Position numbers and translations under genes: made by a program. DNA of 64,000 nucleotides from Candidatus Eisenbacteria bacterium (GTDB lineage: Bacteria; Desulfobacterota; Binatia; DP-6), in assembly GCA_035577985.1 (NCBI GenBank), contig DATJZY010000061.1, positions 1 through 64,000 of the forward strand, given 5' to 3'. A model generated the notes under the pieces. That model saw only the letters and a list, made by a program, of their open reading frames with translations, made no database searches and was not told the origin of the DNA. This document shows positions 1 to 7,800 of the stretch, piece by piece. Each line of letters starts with the position of its first letter. The stretch's first letter is position 1.

Positions 1-468
1 CCGCGCGCGCGCGAGCGCCAGCCACGGTCGGGCGGTCAGCTCGACCAGGAGCACGAACAGAAGCGCCACCGACAGGGCCGCCAGCACCTTGGCCGCGATC
101 GACGCGATCCACTGCGCACGCATCATGGGCGCTTCAGTCGCGGGCAGCAGCCGGTCCGCAGCCCACACGATGGGCAGGACCAGGAGAGAAGTGCCCACCG
201 GGTAGCGATTGTACGGCCGGCCATCCAGCAGGACGACGCCGTAGAAGGTGGGATCGATCGCGGTGCCGAACTCGGAGAGATCGAGGTCGCCGTCGTGGAG
301 GAGGCTCAAGCTCGTCGGCACGATCAGCAGCGGGTCGGACGCGTTGGAGAGCGCCGGCGCGCTCGCGAGCCGGTAGAGGGCGCCGGTCGACACGAAGAGC
401 ACGAGCGCGGCGAGCGCGACGCGCCACCGCGTGCGTGCTCGCCGATCGCTTCCCGTCTCGTCGGTCAC
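1..468 (-). CDS. Partial membrane protein, glycosyltransferase-39-like
   Basis: The reading frame opens with GTG at 468 and leaves the window at base 1, giving 156 N-terminal residues. Residues about 15-35 form a membrane segment and a second lies near residues 130-150. The stretch between them reads SLLHDGDLDLSEF and then RPYNRYPVGTSLLVLP. This resembles the first periplasmic loop of uncharacterised polytopic proteins of the GT-C (PMT/ArnT-like) fold, where the acidic pair and the 'YP.GTSLL' motif recur. I infer a lipid-linked sugar transferase or related membrane protein; the catalytic and C-terminal parts are not visible. It is divergent from the gene at 586. Confidence 0.6.
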   Translation of the reverse strand, partial: MTDETGSDRRARTRWRVALAALVLFVSTGALYRLASAPALSNASDPLLIVPTSLSLLHDGDLDLSEFGTAIDPTFYGVVLLDGRPYNRYPVGTSLLVLPIVWAADRLLPATEAPMMRAQWIASIAAKVLAALSVALLFVLLVELTARPWLALARAR

Positions 469-491
469 GGCGCCGTTGTATCGCGGGAGCC

Positions 492-516
492 GTCGCGACG
501 GGTCAAGCGTCGCGAC
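492..516. promoter_or_regulatory. Paired GTCGCGAC palindromes in divergent intergenic region
   Basis: Two copies of the 8-bp perfect palindrome GTCGCGAC lie at 492-499 and 509-516, with centres 17 bp apart. They sit in the only non-coding space between the divergent genes starting at 468 (minus) and 586 (plus). The arrangement would suit a dimeric repressor site, but GC-rich palindromes also arise by chance here, so this is a weak call. Confidence 0.22.
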
Positions 517-585
517 GCGGCTTGTCGAGGTATGGCAACGCGGATAGAAGACCACGGTCCGGATCCTGCTCGAAGCGAAGGGGTG

Positions 586-1344
586 ATGAGGCACGACGTC
601 TCGCGGCGCACGTTCCTGATCGACGCGTCGCGCGCGATGCTGGCGCTCTGCGGCGCCTCGTTGCTGGGTATCGACACGGCGCTGGGGGATCCCGGGTCCT
701 CGGGGATCGACGCGTGGCTCTCCCGCGTCCAGCGGTTGAGCGCCGGTGTGAAGCAGGGTGCGATCACGTCGCGCGTCTGGCGGCGGCGCCTCCAGCGCGT
801 CACGGGACGCGTGCCGCTGGCCGACGTCCTTCGGGCGACGCACTTCGACAGCGTCGTCAAGTCGGTCGATCTGTTCGAGGGTGACGAGCCGCAGGAGCAT
901 CTCTCGCTCGTCCCGTCTCCGGGGCTCGAGGGATTCGCCTTCTCCGCGATCGTCTCGCACATCCGGCAGGGCTACGCCGTCGTGCCGCACGGCCATCACA
1001 ACATGGTGAGCATGCATCTGATCCTCCAGGGCAGCGTTCACCTCCGGCAGTACGACCGCCTGCACGACGAGCCGATGCACCTCGTGCTCCGGCCCACGGT
1101 CGATCGCCTCTGCTCCCCCGGCGACACCTCGGCCATCTCCGCCGATCGTGGCAACGTGCACTGGTTTCGCGGCCTGACCGACTCCTTCGCGCTCATCATC
1201 GCCGCCTACGATCTCGACCCGATGGCGGAAGCAGCGGGGCGCGACTACGTCGATCCGCTGGCCGGCGAGGAACAACCCGGCGGGTCGATCCGGGTCCCGC
1301 GCGTCACGGAAGGGGAAGCGCGCCGGCGCTACCTCGCCTTCTGA
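586..1344 (+). CDS. Tat-exported cupin-like protein
   Basis: 252 residues. The N-terminus carries a twin-arginine motif (SRRTFLI, residues about 6-12) followed by a hydrophobic stretch, so export by Tat is likely, which often means a metal or cofactor is inserted before export. Around residues 130-160 the sequence HGHHNMVSMHLILQGSVHLRQYDR looks like the first metal-binding strand pair of a cupin barrel, with histidines placed as in cupin motif 1. The later GNVHWFRG segment supplies a possible second-motif histidine. The start ATG at 586 follows a purine-rich GAAGGGG stretch. It is 5 bp from the hydrolase at 1350, so they are probably co-transcribed. The substrate is unknown. Confidence 0.65.
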   Translation: MRHDVSRRTFLIDASRAMLALCGASLLGIDTALGDPGSSGIDAWLSRVQRLSAGVKQGAITSRVWRRRLQRVTGRVPLADVLRATHFDSVVKSVDLFEGDEPQEHLSLVPSPGLEGFAFSAIVSHIRQGYAVVPHGHHNMVSMHLILQGSVHLRQYDRLHDEPMHLVLRPTVDRLCSPGDTSAISADRGNVHWFRGLTDSFALIIAAYDLDPMAEAAGRDYVDPLAGEEQPGGSIRVPRVTEGEARRRYLAF

Positions 1345-1349
1345 CCGCC

Positions 1350-2261
1350 ATGACGACCCTCGACGATTGGCGCGCGGCGGGGAGGTGCTTCTCGCACGGT
1401 GGTCACGCGATCTTCCATCGTGTGACCGGCGACCCGGCCGCGCGTCCCGCCCTCGTGTGCATCCACGGCTTCCCGACTGCGTCGTGGGACTGGCATCTCG
1501 TCTGGGACGCCCTCTGCGAGCGCTTCGCGTGCGTCGTCGCCCTCGACATGCTGGGCTTCGGGTTCTCGGCGAAGCCCCATCCGCACGCGTACTCGATGGC
1601 CGAGCAGGCGGACGTCCACGAGGCGCTGCTCGCGCGACTCGGCATCCGTCGCGTGCACATCCTCGCGCACGACTACGGGGACACCGTGACCCAGGAGCTA
1701 CTGGCCCGACACGAGGAGCGCCGCGCGCGTGGTGACGATGCGCTGGTCGTCGAGTCGGCGTGTCTGCTGAACGGCGGCCTCTTTCCGGAGACACACCGCG
1801 CGACACGGGTGCAGAAGCTGCTCGCGGGCCCCCTCGGCGCGGCGCTCGCGCGCCTGTCGAGCGAGAGCTCGTTCGGACGCAATCTCGCCGGCGTCTTCGG
1901 CCCGCGAACGAAGCCCAGCGCGCAGGATCTGCACGACTTCTGGCGCCTCACGGCCGAGAACGACGGCGCGCGCATCGCCCACGAGCTCATCGGCTACATG
2001 GAGGAGCGGCGCCGGAATCGTGAACGCTGGGTCGGGGTGCTGCAGACGACGGGGGTTCCGCTGCGCGTGATCGACGGTCCCGAGGATCCCGTCTCCGGGG
2101 CGCACATGGTGGATCGCTATCGGGAGCTGGTCCCGAATCCCGACGTCGTCCTGTTGCCGGGGATCGGCCACTACCCGCAGGTCGAGGATCCGGCGGGGCT
2201 CACGCGGGCGTTCCTCGAGTTCCACGACCGGCTTGGAACGCCGGGCAGGACCGGCTCCTAG
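1350..2261 (+). CDS. Alpha/beta hydrolase, MEST/epoxide-hydrolase type
   Basis: 303 residues with a complete alpha/beta hydrolase fold. The oxyanion motif HGFPTASWDW lies at about 39-48. The nucleophile elbow AHDYGDT puts an aspartate, D108, at the nucleophile position. A lid segment spans about 140-220, an acid candidate sits in DGPEDPVS near 245, and the base is H274 in GIGHYP. An Asp nucleophile places it with haloalkane dehalogenases, epoxide hydrolases and the MEST/PEG1 family rather than serine esterases, and the HDYGD context is most like MEST. The substrate is not deducible. The stop codon abuts the stop of the convergent gene at 2262. Confidence 0.85.
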   Translation: MTTLDDWRAAGRCFSHGGHAIFHRVTGDPAARPALVCIHGFPTASWDWHLVWDALCERFACVVALDMLGFGFSAKPHPHAYSMAEQADVHEALLARLGIRRVHILAHDYGDTVTQELLARHEERRARGDDALVVESACLLNGGLFPETHRATRVQKLLAGPLGAALARLSSESSFGRNLAGVFGPRTKPSAQDLHDFWRLTAENDGARIAHELIGYMEERRRNRERWVGVLQTTGVPLRVIDGPEDPVSGAHMVDRYRELVPNPDVVLLPGIGHYPQVEDPAGLTRAFLEFHDRLGTPGRTGS

Positions 2262-2678
2262 TTAGCGGCCGCGATGACCGTGGTAGCCGGCCGGACGAGC
2301 GCCCGCGTAGCCACCGTATGGCCGATAGCCCGCCCGCGGGTAATAGGGCCGCCCGCCATAGTGCCCGCCGTAGTGCCCGCCGTAGTACCGCGGGTACGAC
2401 CGCCCATAGAAGTACGAGCCGTAGATGTAGGGTCCGCTGTAGCCGTATCCGTATCCGTAGTAGGGGGCCGGATAGTAGGCGGGACCGTAGTAGACCGGCG
2501 GCACGTAGGCGACAGGCGGCGGGTAGTACGCCGGAGCCGCATACGGGTAGGGGTTGCCGAAGAAGAACCCGAACCCCGGGAGCCCGATTGCCACGGAGAC
2601 GTTGTTGGCGTGGGCCGGAGCCGGCGCGGCCAGCACCACCGCCGCCAGCATCCCGATTCCAATGAGTGCGCTGCGCAT
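2262..2678 (-). CDS. Secreted Gly/Tyr-rich low-complexity protein
   Basis: 138 residues. A clear Sec signal peptide (residues 1-24, ending APAHA) precedes a mature chain made almost entirely of Tyr, Gly, Pro and Ala. It begins with a short hydrophobic patch (IGLPGFGFFFG) and continues as YYGP/YGYGYG runs and three GGHYGG-type units. The start at 2678 has a GGAGG ribosome site about 9 bases upstream. Such YG/PY-rich exported proteins are common in Gram-negatives with no established function; a surface or matrix role is inference. No catalytic motif is visible. Confidence 0.75.
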   Translation of the reverse strand: MRSALIGIGMLAAVVLAAPAPAHANNVSVAIGLPGFGFFFGNPYPYAAPAYYPPPVAYVPPVYYGPAYYPAPYYGYGYGYSGPYIYGSYFYGRSYPRYYGGHYGGHYGGRPYYPRAGYRPYGGYAGARPAGYHGHRGR

Positions 2679-2900
2679 CACCGATTCCTCCAGTGCCCCA
2701 AACACCACAGACGAGCAATAGGTTGCGCGCGAAATCTTCGGGGGACCCCCCGCGCGCGATCCGTGGCGAATGCTTCGGCGCCGGTCCGGGAGGGGGGAGG
2801 GCCTGGACGATCGGGCGTCGACGGGACATTCTGGGGCATGTCGGGCGGGCAAGGGGGGCTGTGCTTGCGACTTGGTGCAGACCCTGTCGTGCTGGAGCGG

Positions 2901-3968
2901 ATGGCAAAGCCCGCGATCGTGGCCGCCCTCCTGGTGATCGGCCTCGCGATCCCGGCAGCGGCGGCCAATCCGTGCAAGGTCGCGTGCAAAAGCACCAAGA
3001 AGACCTGCATCGCGGCCGCGAACGGGGCGTTCGCGACCGCCAGGACGACCTGCGCGGCCCTCCCGACACCGCCCGAGCGCAGCACCTGCATGAAGGCGGC
3101 TCGCACCGACAGGGCGGGGGCGAAGAAGTCGTGCAAGCAGGCGTTCAAGGCGTGCGCCGCCGCATGTGGCAGCGGGGGCGGCGGCGGGGGGTCGGGTAAC
3201 TGCAACGCGTCCGGCGCGAGCGACTGGCTCGCAGCCGTGAACCTCTACCGCAGCAACGCCGGGCTGCCGGCGGTCACCGAAGACCCGGCCCTCTCCGACG
3301 GCGACATGAAGCATGCGCAGTACACCGTGCGGAACGACGTGCTCGCCCACACCGAGGACCCGTCCAAACCGGCCTACACGCCCGAGGGCGCGACCGCGGC
3401 GAGCAAGAGCAACGTCGCCGCGTCGTCGACGGGCACGCTGTCCGAAACGGGACCGATCGACCTGTGGATGCGCGGCCCGTACCACGCCATCGGCATTCTC
3501 GATCCGCGCCTCGCGACGGTCGGCTTCGGTATCGCGCACGATTCCTCAGGCAACATCCAGAGCGCGGCTGCGCTCGACGTGCTCTCGGGACGCACCGGCC
3601 CCGACTCGACACCGTATCCGATCGTTTTCCCGGGCGACGGCTCGCAAGTGACGCTCGATCGCTACGACGGCACCGAGCTGCCGGACCCGCTGGCCGGCTG
3701 CGCCGGCTACAGCGCGCCGACGGGGCTTCCCCTCATCGTCCAGCTCCCCCACGGCGTGACGCCGACCGTGACGGCGTCGTCGTTCATGCGCGACGGCGCC
3801 GCCGTCGACCACTGCATCCTCCTCCCCAGCCCGGGCGACTCCCTCGACAATCGAAACGCGGTCGTCCTGATTCCGAAGGACGTCCTGCGGAAGGGCTCGG
3901 CCTACCAGGCGTCGCTCACGGCCGGCGGGCAGACGATCACCTGGTCGTTCACGCTCGCCTGCAAGTAG
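2901..3968 (+). CDS. Secreted CAP/SCP-domain protein with Cys-hairpin module
   Basis: 355 residues. The signal peptide covers residues 1-22. Residues 25-89 are a Lys/Ala-rich cysteine module with the mirror spacing C25-x3-C29-x6-C36 and C78-x6-C85-x3-C89, plus C51 and C63 between. A poly-Gly linker (about 90-99) leads to a bacterial CAP (SCP/PR1-like) domain at about 105-240: WLAAVNLYRSNAGLP, the histidine in DMKHAQY, and RGPYHAIGILDP. The C-terminal 110 residues resemble a beta-sandwich commonly found after CAP domains. CAP proteins bind lipids or act on cell surfaces; the role here is unknown. GGAG lies close upstream of the chosen ATG. An in-frame GTG at 2889 is an alternative start. Confidence 0.85.
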   Translation: MAKPAIVAALLVIGLAIPAAAANPCKVACKSTKKTCIAAANGAFATARTTCAALPTPPERSTCMKAARTDRAGAKKSCKQAFKACAAACGSGGGGGGSGNCNASGASDWLAAVNLYRSNAGLPAVTEDPALSDGDMKHAQYTVRNDVLAHTEDPSKPAYTPEGATAASKSNVAASSTGTLSETGPIDLWMRGPYHAIGILDPRLATVGFGIAHDSSGNIQSAAALDVLSGRTGPDSTPYPIVFPGDGSQVTLDRYDGTELPDPLAGCAGYSAPTGLPLIVQLPHGVTPTVTASSFMRDGAAVDHCILLPSPGDSLDNRNAVVLIPKDVLRKGSAYQASLTAGGQTITWSFTLACK

Positions 3969-3975
3969 ATCGGGA

Positions 3976-4422
3976 TCAGCGCAGGAGCTGCCCCGGGGCC
4001 GGCGCACCGACGACCCAGTCGCGCGGCCAGCCGGCGGGCGTGCCGCCGTACCAGTATCCGTCGATCTCCTTCCACTTCTCGTCGGACTTGGCGAGCTCCG
4101 GGTTCACCAGGATCGCGTGCTGGTAGCCCTGCTCGATGTAGCTGAGCAGCGAGGCCGGCATCCCGTTCGCGCGGAGATCCTTCTCTTGCTGGGTCGTCAG
4201 GCGATAGATCGTCCCCGACCCGTCGATCTTGCCGAAGATCACGCCGAGGGGCGTTCCCATCTGGAGGAGGTTGTTGAGCTGCGGGACGGTGAGGAACTGC
4301 GGCGTCGGGCCGCCGGCCGCCGTTTTCCCCGAGGGTCCAGCTGCGCATCCCGCGGCGAACGCCGTGACGGCGAGTAGCGCGATCAGGAGACGCCCAGTTC
4401 TCAGCGACGACGCGTGCGCCAT
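3976..4422 (-). CDS. Small lipoprotein, unknown function
   Basis: 148 residues. The signal sequence ends in a lipobox (FAAGC, Cys26). The mature part has a short Gly/Thr-rich spacer and then a compact domain (about 40-130) with FLTVPQLNNLLQMGTPLGVIFGKIDGSG and a segment that mentions residues YRLTTQQ; no catalytic motif is apparent. The C-terminus ends in a Trp/Gly-rich stretch. The start at 4422 is preceded by a G-rich AAGGGGGGAT site 2-8 bases away. It converges with the CAP gene, 7 bp between stops. I infer an outer-membrane or periplasmic lipoprotein processed by the Lnt proteins of this window. Confidence 0.72.
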   Translation of the reverse strand: MAHASSLRTGRLLIALLAVTAFAAGCAAGPSGKTAAGGPTPQFLTVPQLNNLLQMGTPLGVIFGKIDGSGTIYRLTTQQEKDLRANGMPASLLSYIEQGYQHAILVNPELAKSDEKWKEIDGYWYGGTPAGWPRDWVVGAPAPGQLLR

Positions 4423-4611
4423 GATCCCCCCTTTTGTGTGACCGATGCCGGGTCCATGTAGTCGACCGTATTCTTGCTGTCGAGGGGTCGGGTCGGCCGT
4501 TCGGCACGCCGCCCAGCCTTGACGGACCGAACGCGACCGTCCTAGACGTGCACGCCTCGTGGCCGGCGCGCAGATCACGTCCAGCGCTCGTGTCATCGGC
4601 CACTGGGCGGC

Positions 4612-5310
4612 ATGAGCGAGGTCGTCGCCGACGCCGGTGCCGCGGAGCTCGGTCGCATGGGGTGGCTGCGCGCGGCCGTGCTGGGAGCCGACGACGGCAT
4701 CGTCTCGACCGCATCGCTGCTCGTGGGCATGGCCGCTGCGGGCGCCTCGTCACGAGCGCTGCTGACGGCGGGATTCGCCGGGCTGGTTGCGGGCGCTGCG
4801 TCGATGGCGGCGGGGGAGTACGTCTCGGTCAGCTCGCAGCGCGACCTCGAGGACGCCTTGATCGCGCGCCAGCGCGAAGAGCTGCAGAACCATCCGCACG
4901 TGGAGCTCGTCGAGCTCGCGGCGACCATCCAGGATCACGGCGTCGACGCGACGCTGGCCCGCCGCGTCGCCGGCCAGCTGATCACCGCCGATCCCGTCGG
5001 GGCCGTCGCGCGCGTCCGCTACGGGCTCACCGAGACGAACCGGGCGAACCCGCTCCAGGCGGCGTTGGCATCGGCCGCGTCGTTCGCGGCGGGTGCGATC
5101 GTTCCGCTGGGCGCTGCCTTCGCGGACGACGGGTGGCGCATGACGCTCGTGGTCGGTCTCGCGATGCTCGCGCTCGTCGTCTGCGGCGCCCTCGGCGCGC
5201 AAGCGGGAGGGGCATCGCGCGTGCGTGCCGCGCTGCGCGTGGTCGTGGGCGGGGGGCTCGCGATGGCGATCTCGGCTGGCGCGGGCCGGCTCGTCGGCAT
5301 CTCGCTCTGA
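4612..5310 (+). CDS. VIT1/CCC1-family metal transporter
   Basis: 232 residues. It matches the VIT1/CCC1 family, which moves Fe2+ or Mn2+ by proton antiport. The hallmark N-terminal helix reads AAVLGADDGIVSTASLLVGMA (about 21-41). Helix 2 carries AAGEYVSVSSQRDLE, where the Gly-Glu-Tyr and Ser cluster line the transport path. The family's cytosolic Glu-rich metal-binding helix region is present but short (about 80-130), and three further membrane helices end the chain. The length is typical of bacterial VIT proteins. The ribosome site is weak. It stands alone between divergent and co-directional secreted-protein genes. Confidence 0.88.
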   Translation: MSEVVADAGAAELGRMGWLRAAVLGADDGIVSTASLLVGMAAAGASSRALLTAGFAGLVAGAASMAAGEYVSVSSQRDLEDALIARQREELQNHPHVELVELAATIQDHGVDATLARRVAGQLITADPVGAVARVRYGLTETNRANPLQAALASAASFAAGAIVPLGAAFADDGWRMTLVVGLAMLALVVCGALGAQAGGASRVRAALRVVVGGGLAMAISAGAGRLVGISL

Positions 5311-5418
5311 TCGACGAAGGTCGAGGATCCGACGCGCGGAGCGTAGGGATCTGCGGCGGCGTGAACGTCTTGCGTCATCGCGCGCGGTGGGTGGATAGTC
5401 CCCGCCGGGGTCTCCATC

Positions 5419-6966
5419 GTGAAGAGCCTGATCCTGGTCGCAGCCATCGTTCTCGCCGCGGTACCGGCGCGCGCCGTGGACCCGACGGTCGAGGTCAATT
5501 TCGACGACTCGTACTGCGCGGTCCGGCCTTATCCCTTCCAGCTGGAGGAGACGATCCCGGCGACGCTTCGATACCTCATCGACGTCGGCAACGGCCGCAA
5601 GGCGTACTACTACGGCTGCGCGCAGTGGGACGGGTTCCTCTTCGGTCCGGCAGGCTTCGAGCAGGGTTTCATCGGGTACGGCGGTGTCATCGGCTTCGGC
5701 GAGGTAGGGCCCGGCTACATTCGGGCGTATGGCGAGGCATTGGCCGGCATCTCGCCCCATGCCTATCGCCCGCCCGGGTTCATCATGGCCAACAACCCCT
5801 ACTATGCGACGGCCGCCCACATCGGAGGTGCGGCATTCGTCGACATGGTGACTCCGCCGCCGACCACTGCGGCTACCAACGCCGGCGACGCCTCGACGCT
5901 GAACTTCCGGCTCCGCCTCCGCTGCAACGAGACCTCCAACTACTTGACCCTCTACACCGACACGACCATCGCCGCGTTCTTCTTCACACCCGACGGATAC
6001 GCGCAGAACCCGAAGTTCGGCTACTTCGACTCGCAGGTGAACCACACGGACGTCGTGCACGGGACGCTCCACTATCCGTGCCCCTTCGACATCCCGAAGA
6101 CGGTCAACGTCAAGGTCGGCGAACCCATCGTGGTCCGGATGTCCATCGGCATCCTCGCCTCGGGCGGCGTCGTCTCGTACCTCTACGGTGGCGACTGGGA
6201 TCAGTGGTCGGATGCGCTCAACACGGCGACCATGGAGATCACCGACACCGATGGCCATGCGGTCACGGGTGCGAGCGGGCACGTCTACGAGGCGCTCACG
6301 CTGCCGACCTACACGACGACAAGCACGTCGACGTCGACGTCGACCACGCTTCCGCCCGGACCCGACACCTGTGGCGATGGCGAGGTCGACGCCGGCGAGG
6401 ACTGCGACTGTCCCGTGACGGACGACGAGATGTTGAAGGGCCTGGGCTGCACCGGGTCGTCCGTCATCCCGCCGCAGCAGCCGGCCTGCGTCCTCTGCCG
6501 CCAGTGTCACCTCCTGAACGTGCTCTGCGTCGACGCCTCGGTGACGACGACGAGCACGACCACGATCGCCGGCACGACGCTCGCGCCCGGCGCGACCACC
6601 ACGACCACGCTCGACCCGGGCGCGGCGTGCACGGGCCTCACCGGAATTCCCCGCGCCGCGTGTCTGCTCGAGACGGCACTCGCAGCGCCGCTCTGCGGCG
6701 CCGAGACGATCCCGCCGAAGGTGGACAAGCAGCTTCGCGGCAGGCTCGTCACGGCGAAGACGCTGTTCGGGAATGCGTCCGGGAAATCGGGCAAGGCGCT
6801 CACGAAGCTGATGAAGCGCGCGCGGCGCTCTCTCGATGCGAGCGCGGCGAAGGCGACGAAGGCGGCGGGCGCGAAGAGCCCGAAGAAGAAGATCTCGACC
6901 GCGTGCGCGGCGACGATCGGGTCGATCGTCGGGGACGTCAAGGCAGAATTGCCTCCTGCGTCGTGA
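5419..6966 (+). CDS. Secreted Thr-linker protein with Lys/Ala C-terminal module
   Basis: 515 residues starting at GTG 5419, with GGGG upstream. A signal peptide (ending ARA) is followed by an unfamiliar globular domain (about 25-290, rich in Tyr, Gly and Thr). Then come two threonine linkers, TTTSTSTSTSTTLPPG near 300 and a second TTT-rich run near 380-405, separated by a cysteine-rich CGDGEVDAGEDCDC segment like DUF4215-type repeats. The last 110 residues are helical, basic and Ala-rich (KLMKRARRSLDASAAKATKAA), beginning with three cysteines. The same linker-plus-basic-helix layout recurs in the protein at 54529. The function is unknown; an exported multi-module protein is clear. Confidence 0.75.
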   Translation: MKSLILVAAIVLAAVPARAVDPTVEVNFDDSYCAVRPYPFQLEETIPATLRYLIDVGNGRKAYYYGCAQWDGFLFGPAGFEQGFIGYGGVIGFGEVGPGYIRAYGEALAGISPHAYRPPGFIMANNPYYATAAHIGGAAFVDMVTPPPTTAATNAGDASTLNFRLRLRCNETSNYLTLYTDTTIAAFFFTPDGYAQNPKFGYFDSQVNHTDVVHGTLHYPCPFDIPKTVNVKVGEPIVVRMSIGILASGGVVSYLYGGDWDQWSDALNTATMEITDTDGHAVTGASGHVYEALTLPTYTTTSTSTSTSTTLPPGPDTCGDGEVDAGEDCDCPVTDDEMLKGLGCTGSSVIPPQQPACVLCRQCHLLNVLCVDASVTTTSTTTIAGTTLAPGATTTTTLDPGAACTGLTGIPRAACLLETALAAPLCGAETIPPKVDKQLRGRLVTAKTLFGNASGKSGKALTKLMKRARRSLDASAAKATKAAGAKSPKKKISTACAATIGSIVGDVKAELPPAS

Positions 6967-7013
6967 CGCACCGGTTGCCTACCACGGCTGCGCTTCGTTA
7001 GGAGTGGACGACC

Positions 7014-7796
7014 GTGGCACGCCTCGCTCGCGCGCTCGCCGCCGTCGTCCTCGTCTGGGCGCTCCTCGCCTACGTCGTCCTGCCGGCGCTCTGGGAGCAC
7101 CACGAGCACAATCCCGCCCTGGCCACGGCGCCCTACGTCACGCGGACGGGCGACGACATCCCCGGCGATCCCATCAACGTGGCGCTGATCGGCACGCAGA
7201 CCGAGCTGATCTCGGCCATGGGAGCGGCGGGGTGGCACCCCGCCGACCCGATCACGCTACGCTCGAGCGTCGGGATCATCGAGAGCGTGCTCCTCGATCG
7301 CCGCGATCCCGACGCGCCCGTCAGCAACCTCTATCTCTTCGGCCGGCGCCAGGACCTCGCCTTCGAGCTGCCCGTCGGCACGAGCGCCCGCGAGCGCCAT
7401 CACGTGCGTTTCTGGCGCGACGACGACATCAAGAGCGAGCGCCCGGTCTGGCTCGGCTCCGCGACCTTCGATCGTAGCGTCGGCCTCTCCCACCTGACGG
7501 GGCAGGTGACGCACCACATCGGCCCCGACATCGACGCGGAACGCGACGGTCTCCTCGCCGGGCTCGCCGCCGCGGGAAGGTTGGTCACGACCTACGAGGT
7601 CAGCGGCATCGGTCCCACGCTGAACGGACGCAACGGCGAGGGCGACCGCTACGTCACCGACGGCGAGATCGGGGTAGGGGTCCTGCGAGCCGTCGGCGAC
7701 GCGGCATCGGCGCCGCCCGAGCGCCTCCCGAGCCCGGCCGCGGTCCAGGTGAAGAACCGCCTATGGGCCTGGCTGCGGACGCTCTTCGCCCGCTGA
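7014..7796 (+). CDS. LssY C-terminal domain protein
   Basis: 260 residues. One membrane helix (about 7-27) precedes a domain that fits LssY_C: INVALIGTQTELISAMGAAGWHPAD, then LYLFGRRQDLAFELP, RHHVRFW and FDRSVGLSHLTGQVTHHIGPDIDAERD. In other bacteria this domain is fused to, or lies near, PAP2 phosphatases and DedA proteins; here it stands alone with its own membrane anchor. The biochemical role is not established. It starts at GTG 7014 with AGGAG 10 bases upstream. It converges with the peroxidase gene, 4 bp between stops. Confidence 0.82.
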   Translation: MARLARALAAVVLVWALLAYVVLPALWEHHEHNPALATAPYVTRTGDDIPGDPINVALIGTQTELISAMGAAGWHPADPITLRSSVGIIESVLLDRRDPDAPVSNLYLFGRRQDLAFELPVGTSARERHHVRFWRDDDIKSERPVWLGSATFDRSVGLSHLTGQVTHHIGPDIDAERDGLLAGLAAAGRLVTTYEVSGIGPTLNGRNGEGDRYVTDGEIGVGVLRAVGDAASAPPERLPSPAAVQVKNRLWAWLRTLFAR

Positions 7797-7800
7797 CGCG

